From NCBI GenBank assembly GCA_002299585.1, contig DBOE01000081.1, forward strand, positions 1 through 37,629: DNA of 37,629 nucleotides, written 5' to 3'. Position numbers and translations under genes: made by a program. The stretch is from Hydrogenovibrio sp. UBA654. Lineage in GTDB: Bacteria > Pseudomonadota > Gammaproteobacteria > Thiomicrospirales > Thiomicrospiraceae. Shown here piece after piece: positions 32,558 to 37,629 of this stretch. Below the pieces are notes generated by a model. The model was not told the origin of the DNA. It did not search any database and saw nothing but the letters and a program-made list of their open reading frames with translations. Position 1 is the first letter of the stretch; each line of letters starts with the position of its first letter.

Positions 32558-33478
32558 GTGAGACAAAAAACAATTGCTAATACAATAAAAGCAAAAGGGG
32601 TAGGCTTACATACTGGGCATGAAGCAGTTCTAACTTTGATTCCAGCTCCTGAAAATACTGGAATTATTTTTCGTCGCATAGATATAAACCCCGTTGTTGA
32701 ATTTATAATATCTCCAGAACTAGTAAGAGAAACTGTACTTTGCACAACGATAATTAAAAATGTAGGCAATAAGCAAGTCAAAATTGCTACAATTGAGCAT
32801 TTAATGTCGGCTTTAGCCAGCACAGGTATTGATAATCTTTTTATAGATATTACTTCTGATGAAGTTCCCATTATGGATGGTAGTGCCTCCCATTTTATAT
32901 TTTTATTACAATCAGCAGGTATTAAAAAACAAAAATCACCTAAATCATTTATTAGGATTTTAAAGCCTATTTCAGTTACTAATGATAAGGGAGGGTCTGC
33001 ATCTTTTAAGCCCTATGAGGGTTTTAGATTAACTTTTTCTATTAACTTTGATCATGTAGCCTTCGAAAATACTGCTAAAGAAATGACTTTAGATTTTTCT
33101 TCAATAGCTTATTTTAAAGAAGTTAGTCGGGCAAGAACCTTTGGATTTATTGATGATATAGAAAAACTTAAAGCACAAAATTTAGGGTTGGGAGCGGGGC
33201 TTCATAATGCTATAGGTCTTGATGAGAAAGGGGTAGTAAATCCAGAAGGATTACGAGATAAAGATGAATTTGTTCGCCATAAAATTTTAGACGCGGTTGG
33301 AGATTTATTTATGGCAGGTAATGCCATAGTTGGTGAATTTATTGCGCATAAGTCAGGACACTCCTTAAATAATCAATTACTTAGGGCCTTAATAGCGGAT
33401 AAATCTTCTTATGAAATTGTTGACTATAAAGGTCAAAGGCCACCTATTAAATATGGGAGTAGCAAAATTCTTCCTTAA
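32558..33478 (+). CDS. lpxC: UDP-3-O-acyl-N-acetylglucosamine deacetylase LpxC
   Basis: A 306-residue zinc amidase that commits the cell to lipid A synthesis. Zinc ligands and catalytic residues are intact: Glu80-His81 in IATIEHLMSAL, His241 and Asp245 in RHKILDAVGD, and His268 in AHKSGHSLNNQ. GVGLHTGHEAVLTL and PIMDGSA are family hallmarks. The start is GTG 32558 with AAGGATG upstream. A 73-bp gap separates it from ftsA and holds no trace of ftsZ. The stop codon TAA (33476-33478) is part of the left arm of a palindromic repeat. Its presence shows an outer membrane with lipopolysaccharide. Confidence 0.97.
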   Translation: MRQKTIANTIKAKGVGLHTGHEAVLTLIPAPENTGIIFRRIDINPVVEFIISPELVRETVLCTTIIKNVGNKQVKIATIEHLMSALASTGIDNLFIDITSDEVPIMDGSASHFIFLLQSAGIKKQKSPKSFIRILKPISVTNDKGGSASFKPYEGFRLTFSINFDHVAFENTAKEMTLDFSSIAYFKEVSRARTFGFIDDIEKLKAQNLGLGAGLHNAIGLDEKGVVNPEGLRDKDEFVRHKILDAVGDLFMAGNAIVGEFIAHKSGHSLNNQLLRALIADKSSYEIVDYKGQRPPIKYGSSKILP

Positions 33479-33525
33479 GGAGACACTAAATAACTAATTC
33501 AATCAGTTACTTAGTGTCTCCTTAA
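33475..33525. repeat. Palindromic repeat, full inverted-repeat copy at the lpxC stop
   Basis: Two 21-base arms (33475-33495 and 33505-33525) pair with one mismatch around a 9-base loop; the arm core is TTAAGGAGACACTAAATAAC. The lpxC stop codon lies in the left arm. In RNA this would be a strong hairpin just before the true terminator. It belongs to the same family as the copies at 3533, 36371 and 37588, but the spacer is much shorter than at 3533. Confidence 0.85.
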
Positions 33526-33548
33526 AAACCAGCTAAGCTGGTTTTTTT
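33524..33548 (+). terminator. Intrinsic terminator between lpxC and secA
   Basis: Five A, CCAGCT, one A, AGCTGG, then seven T: a near-perfect palindrome with a T tail. It directly follows the palindromic repeat, so two hairpins stand in tandem, and it implies that secA has its own promoter. This is also where secM would lie in E. coli; no secM is present. Confidence 0.85.
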
Positions 33549-33643
33549 ATAACTAATTTTTATTGATTAGTATTCACAGATGTAGCAGTTATGCTAATAT
33601 AACCAGTTACTTTTTTCTAAAATTATACTTGGGTTTTATACAA

Positions 33644-36373
33644 ATGGCACTGTCCTTTTTAACAAAAATATTTGGTAGTCGTAATGATAGACTACTTAAA
33701 AAATATCACTCTAGAATTGAACAAATTAATGGCTTTGCAGAAGAGATTAATAGTCTGTCTGATGAACAATTACAGGCAAAAACCGCAATCTTTAAGCAAA
33801 AATTGACAGATGGTGAAACCTTAGAAGATATTTTGACAGAAGTTTTTGCCGTAGTAAGAGAAGTAGGTTTAAGAGTTTTAACTTTGCGTCATTATGATGT
33901 ACAGTTAATTGGTGGCATGGTTTTACATGAAGGTAATATTGCAGAAATGCGTACAGGAGAAGGTAAGACGCTTGTGGCAACTCTAGCAGTTTATTTGAAT
34001 GCTTTGGAAGGCAATGGAGTACATGTTATTACAGTTAATGACTATTTGGCTGAACGCGATGCTGAGCAGATGGGTAAAATTTATAGTTTTTTAGGTTTAA
34101 CTACAGGGGTAATTCTATCAGGTCAGGCAGCTGAACAAAAGCAAGATGCCTATAACTGCGATATTACCTACGGAACCAACAATGAATTTGGTTTTGATTA
34201 TCTGCGTGATAATATGGCAATTTTTGCCGAAGAAAGAGTTATGCGAGGGCAGAACTTTGCAGTAGTTGATGAAGTAGATTCTATTTTAATTGATGAAGCA
34301 AGAACACCATTAATTATTTCAGGCCCTGCAGAAGATAAATCTGAACTTTATAAAAAAATTAACCCAATTATACCTAGGCTTGAACAAGGCGAAGAAGACA
34401 AAGAAAATAAAACTACCACGGGTGATTATGTTATAGATGAAAAAAATAAACAAATACACCTAACCGATGAAGGTCATGAAAAAGTTGAGCAAATGTTAGT
34501 TGAAGTAGGGGTGATTGGTAAAGAAGAATCTCTATATGATGCTGAACATATTGGCTTGATGAAATTGGTTAATGGGTCCTTAAGAGCCAACTTATTATTT
34601 GAAGCAAATACGGACTATATAGTACAAAATAATGAAGTTATTATTATTGATGAATATACTGGTCGTAAAATGGCAGGTCGTCGTTGGGGGGATGGGCTAC
34701 ACCAGGCGATAGAAGCTAAAGAAAATGTACAAATTCAGGCGGAAAGTCAAACTTATGCATCAATAACTTTCCAAAATTATTTTAGACAATATAACAAATT
34801 ATCCGGCATGACAGGAACCGCTGATACAGAAGCTGGAGAGTTTTTATCTACCTATAATTTAGAAGTAGTAGTTGCACCAACTAATGTTGCACCTAATCGT
34901 GATGATAAGCCAGATTTAATCTTTTTAGATATTGAAGGTAAATTTAGTGCGATAGTTAAAGATATAGAAAAGATCCATCAAACAGGGCAACCCATTTTAG
35001 TAGGAACCGCATCAATTGAAATGTCGGAAGTTTTAGATGAGCTATTAACTAAAGCAAAAATAAAACACAATGTATTAAATGCAAAACAGCATGAGAGAGA
35101 AGCGACAATTATAGCCGAAGCAGGTCGTCCAGGCGCTATTACGATTGCAACCAATATGGCTGGTCGTGGCACAGATATAGTTTTAGGTGGAAATTTAGAA
35201 GTAGAAATTGCCGAGTTGGAAAACCCAACCGCAGAAAAAATAGCCGAAACCAAAACAAACTGGCAAAAAAGACACCAAGAAGTTATTGAAAAAGGTGGGT
35301 TGATGGTGGTAGGTTCTGAAAGGCATGAATCACGCAGAATAGATAACCAGCTTCGTGGTCGTTCAGGTCGCCAAGGTGATCCTGGGGTAACGCGTTTTTA
35401 CCTTTCTTTAGATGATGACTTAATGCGCCGGTTTGCTTCAGAAAAAGTAAAAAATATGATGCGTCGTTTAGGCATGCAGTCAGATGAAGCTATTGAGCAT
35501 GGCATGGTAACTAAATCGATAGAAAGAGCCCAAAAACAAGTAGAAAGAATGCATCAAGACGAAAGAGCAAACTTGCTAAAATTTGATAATATTTCTAATG
35601 AACAACGCAAGGTAGTTTATTCACAACGCAATGAACTTATGGAAGAAGATAATATAACAGAAATTATAGACTCTCTACGAGAAAATGTAGTAGAAACCTT
35701 AGCTGGAAACTACATCCCGAAAGGAAGTTTAGAAGAACAGTGGGATATTGACGGCTTAGAAGGATCTTTAAAAGAAGAGTTAGCTGTAGATTTACCCGTT
35801 AAACAATGGCTTATAGATGATAAATCTTTATTTGAAGAGAAGATTGTTGAAAAAATAACCCTTGAGCTTAAAGAACTCTACACGGCTAAAATGGCCATAG
35901 TTGATGAAAAAACTAGACATAATTTTGAAAAAGAAGTACTACTAAAAACAATTGATTTTCAATGGCGTCATCACCTTAATGAAATGGATTATTTACGCCG
36001 TTGGGTACATTTAAAAGGCTACGCACAAAAAGACCCTTTTCAAGAATATCGTGCAACAGCAGCAAAAATGTTCGAATCATTTTTAGATGAAGTAATGTTT
36101 GAAACTACACAAACCTTATCAAAAGTGCAAATACAAGGCATAGATGATATTGATGCCTATGAACAAGAAATACAAGATTCAAGGCCGCAGAATTTAGAAG
36201 CTACTCATCCATCTGTACAAGAGATTTTAGATGCAGATGATACAAACAATGAAGACCTAACAACAGAAGTTGCAATGCCATTTAAAAGAGAAACACCAAA
36301 GGTGGGTAGAAATGAACCCTGCCCATGTGGTTCTGGTAAAAAATATAAACAGTGTCACGGCAAACTAGGTTAA
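33644..36373 (+). CDS. secA: Preprotein translocase ATPase SecA
   Basis: A 909-residue motor that pushes preproteins through SecYEG. Seen: the MRTGEGKTL Walker A, DYLAERDAEQMGKIY, the DEVDSILIDEARTPLIISG Walker B/DEAD box, the TGTADTEAGEF and TNMAGRGTDIVLGGN helicase motifs, GSERHESRRIDNQLRGRSGRQGDPG, and the C-terminal zinc knuckle RNEPCPCGSGKKYKQCHG. ATG 33644 gives the standard N-terminus MALSFLTKIFGSRNDR. The stop codon TAA (36371-36373) is the first triplet of another repeat arm. The gene overlaps the only normal start codon in the argJ frame. Confidence 0.98.
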   Translation: MALSFLTKIFGSRNDRLLKKYHSRIEQINGFAEEINSLSDEQLQAKTAIFKQKLTDGETLEDILTEVFAVVREVGLRVLTLRHYDVQLIGGMVLHEGNIAEMRTGEGKTLVATLAVYLNALEGNGVHVITVNDYLAERDAEQMGKIYSFLGLTTGVILSGQAAEQKQDAYNCDITYGTNNEFGFDYLRDNMAIFAEERVMRGQNFAVVDEVDSILIDEARTPLIISGPAEDKSELYKKINPIIPRLEQGEEDKENKTTTGDYVIDEKNKQIHLTDEGHEKVEQMLVEVGVIGKEESLYDAEHIGLMKLVNGSLRANLLFEANTDYIVQNNEVIIIDEYTGRKMAGRRWGDGLHQAIEAKENVQIQAESQTYASITFQNYFRQYNKLSGMTGTADTEAGEFLSTYNLEVVVAPTNVAPNRDDKPDLIFLDIEGKFSAIVKDIEKIHQTGQPILVGTASIEMSEVLDELLTKAKIKHNVLNAKQHEREATIIAEAGRPGAITIATNMAGRGTDIVLGGNLEVEIAELENPTAEKIAETKTNWQKRHQEVIEKGGLMVVGSERHESRRIDNQLRGRSGRQGDPGVTRFYLSLDDDLMRRFASEKVKNMMRRLGMQSDEAIEHGMVTKSIERAQKQVERMHQDERANLLKFDNISNEQRKVVYSQRNELMEEDNITEIIDSLRENVVETLAGNYIPKGSLEEQWDIDGLEGSLKEELAVDLPVKQWLIDDKSLFEEKIVEKITLELKELYTAKMAIVDEKTRHNFEKEVLLKTIDFQWRHHLNEMDYLRRWVHLKGYAQKDPFQEYRATAAKMFESFLDEVMFETTQTLSKVQIQGIDDIDAYEQEIQDSRPQNLEATHPSVQEILDADDTNNEDLTTEVAMPFKRETPKVGRNEPCPCGSGKKYKQCHGKLG

Positions 36374-37590
36374 GGAGGCACTTAATAACTAAAATAAAAT
36401 TACATCCTGTCGCTGGAGTTTATTTAGGTACAGAGAGTGCAAAAATAAAAAACTCCGCAACAGTAGACTTTTTAGTTTTAGCACTTAATGCAGAAGCGGT
36501 TACTGTTGGCTCGTTTACGCAAAATTCTTTTTGTGCCGCACCAGTTATTATTGCCAAAAATAATTTAAATAAAAATAATATTAGAGCCCTAGTAATTAAC
36601 AGTGGCAATGCAAATGCTGGTACAGGGCAACAAGGTTTAGCAGATGCACAGCAAACTTGTCAGCTAATAGCTGATGAATTGGGTTGTGATGCCACTCAAG
36701 TATTACCTTTTTCTACAGGAGTTATTGGCGAAAATTTACCGATGGATAAAATAGCTATGGCAATCCCTATGGCTATAGCAAATTTATCAGTAACTAATTG
36801 GCAAAAAGCAGCACAAGCAATTTTAACAACTGATTTGGTTACAAAAACCTATAGCAAAATAGTTAATATTGATGGGCATGCTTCTACCATAACAGGCATT
36901 GCAAAAGGTTCAGGAATGATTCATCCAAACATGGCAACCTTATTAAGCTTTATAACAACTGATGCAAAAATTACTCAGCAGTGTTTACAGGCTATAATGT
37001 CTAAAGCACTAACCAAATCGTTTAACAGAATAACTGTTGATGGAGACACATCTACTAATGATGCCTGTACCTTAAGTGCTACCCAACAAGCGACTATGCC
37101 AACGATTGACACAATTGATTCTATTGGTTACAAACAATTTTCAGTAGCTATTGAAAAATGTATGGTTGATCTAGCCCAACAAATAATTAGAGACGGTGAA
37201 GGAGCTACTAAATTTATTACTATTATTGTTGAGTCAGCAAAAAATATAACTGAGGCTCTAAAGGTAGCTAATACAGTTGCCTTATCACCATTAGTAAAAA
37301 CAGCTTTATTTGCCAGTGATCCAAATTGGGGGCGTATTTTAGCAGCAGTCGGTAGATCTGGTATAGAAGATTTTAATATAGAAGCTTTACAAATATATTT
37401 AGGCGATGTTTTATTAGTAGAAAATGGAAGCCGAGCAGCAAGCTATACCGAACAAGCAGGGCAAGCAGTGATGGATTGTCAAGAGATAACTATCTGTATA
37501 GTATTGAATCGTGGTCAAATTACAGAAACAATTTGGACAACTGATTTTTCTTATGATTATGTCAAAATAAACGCAGAATATCGTAGCTAA
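36352..37590 (+). CDS. argJ: Bifunctional ornithine acetyltransferase/N-acetylglutamate synthase ArgJ
   Basis: A self-cleaving enzyme of the cyclic arginine pathway that moves acetyl from N-acetylornithine to glutamate. Family marks: SFTQNSFCAAPV, LVINSGNANAGTGQQG, LPFSTGVIGE, the cleavage site KGSGMIHPNMATLLSF with the nucleophile Thr196 (numbering from the GTG), and FASDPNWGRILAAVGRSG. The start is uncertain. GTG 36352 is the only normal start codon in frame, but it lies inside secA, has no ribosome site and makes the repeat arm encode LRRHLIT. ATA 36385 lies six bases after AAGGAGG and would give ITKIKLHPVAGV, a natural ArgJ beginning. The stop TAA at 37588 again belongs to a repeat arm. 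Confidence 0.92.
   Translation: MSRQTRLRRHLITKIKLHPVAGVYLGTESAKIKNSATVDFLVLALNAEAVTVGSFTQNSFCAAPVIIAKNNLNKNNIRALVINSGNANAGTGQQGLADAQQTCQLIADELGCDATQVLPFSTGVIGENLPMDKIAMAIPMAIANLSVTNWQKAAQAILTTDLVTKTYSKIVNIDGHASTITGIAKGSGMIHPNMATLLSFITTDAKITQQCLQAIMSKALTKSFNRITVDGDTSTNDACTLSATQQATMPTIDTIDSIGYKQFSVAIEKCMVDLAQQIIRDGEGATKFITIIVESAKNITEALKVANTVALSPLVKTALFASDPNWGRILAAVGRSGIEDFNIEALQIYLGDVLLVENGSRAASYTEQAGQAVMDCQEITICIVLNRGQITETIWTTDFSYDYVKINAEYRS
36371..36390 (+). repeat. Palindromic-repeat single arm at the secA stop / argJ start
   Basis: TAAGGAGGCACTTAATAACT, almost identical to the arms at 3533-3606. The TAA ends secA, and AAGGAGG would serve as the ribosome site for argJ. No opposite arm is found in the following bases, so this is a single arm. 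Confidence 0.75.
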
Positions 37591-37607
37591 GGAGACACTT
37601 AATAACC
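37588..37607 (+). repeat. Palindromic-repeat arm at the argJ stop
   Basis: TAAGGAGACACTTAATAACC; the TAA is the argJ stop codon. The window ends 22 bases later, so a second arm could lie just outside. Confidence 0.75.
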
Positions 37608-37629
37608 GATTAAAATTCTGCGTGGACTT

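Noticed and set aside
33549..33643. secM leader upstream of secA
   Set aside because: The gap is 95 bp, holds no open frame with an arrest motif and begins after a terminator.
3533..37607. The TAAGGAG repeats as a CRISPR array
   Set aside because: Copies are kilobases apart, palindromic and without regular spacers, and no cas gene is present.

Overview
The window looks like a stretch of an AT-rich gammaproteobacterial chromosome. The housekeeping blocks are gammaproteobacterial in type: fabA-fabB, rsmD-coaD, and murC-ddlB-ftsQ-ftsA-lpxC-secA-argJ. A sulfide:quinone oxidoreductase-like flavoprotein, a molybdate transporter and the absence of ftsZ between ftsA and lpxC point towards a sulfur-oxidising lineage close to the SUP05/Thioglobus group and the bivalve thiotrophic symbionts. 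That placement is inference from gene content, not from a tree.

Layout. (1) 123-7170 is an uptake locus built around a divergent promoter region: a TonB-dependent receptor and an NMT1/SsuA-like binding protein on the minus strand, and an ABC permease, ATPase, NnrS protein and HugZ-like split-barrel protein on the plus strand. The grouping suggests haem, tetrapyrrole or metallophore handling. (2) 7241-7314 is a CAU tRNA, probably the lysidine-type tRNA-Ile, with imperfect stems. (3) 7503-13149 is the least ordinary block: one polypeptide combining a periplasmic transglutaminase-like domain, a seven-helix membrane region and an ATP-grasp ligase, then a membrane-anchored TPR protein, then a seven-blade LVIVD lipoprotein. 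(4) 13322-15058 is fabA-fabB for unsaturated fatty acid synthesis. (5) 15076-17489, minus strand, holds ftsY, a membrane protein with an RMF-like N-terminus and a lytic-transglycosylase-like lipoprotein. (6) 17554-20297 is an active/inactive pair of M16 peptidases. (7) 20396-21520, minus strand, is the SQR-like flavoprotein. (8) 21628-26456 is rsmD-coaD-modABC-rmuC, nearly without gaps. (9) 26595-28047 holds an OmpA-like lipoprotein, a frameshifted GyrI-like gene and a DUF2789 gene. (10) 28203-37590 is the cell-wall/division block, without ftsZ and secM, ending in argJ.

The most distinctive non-coding signal is a repeat built on TAAGGAGRCACTTAATAAC. It occurs as full inverted repeats at 3533-3606 and 33475-33525 and as single arms at 36371 and 37588. 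In three consecutive genes (lpxC, secA, argJ) the TAA of the repeat is the stop codon. The copy after secA also puts a strong Shine-Dalgarno-like AAGGAGG where argJ should begin, and argJ lacks a normal start codon there. rsmD likewise lacks an ATG, GTG or TTG ahead of its conserved N-terminus.

No stretch longer than 300 bases is without a gene. No rRNA, insertion sequence, phage gene or CRISPR array was seen.
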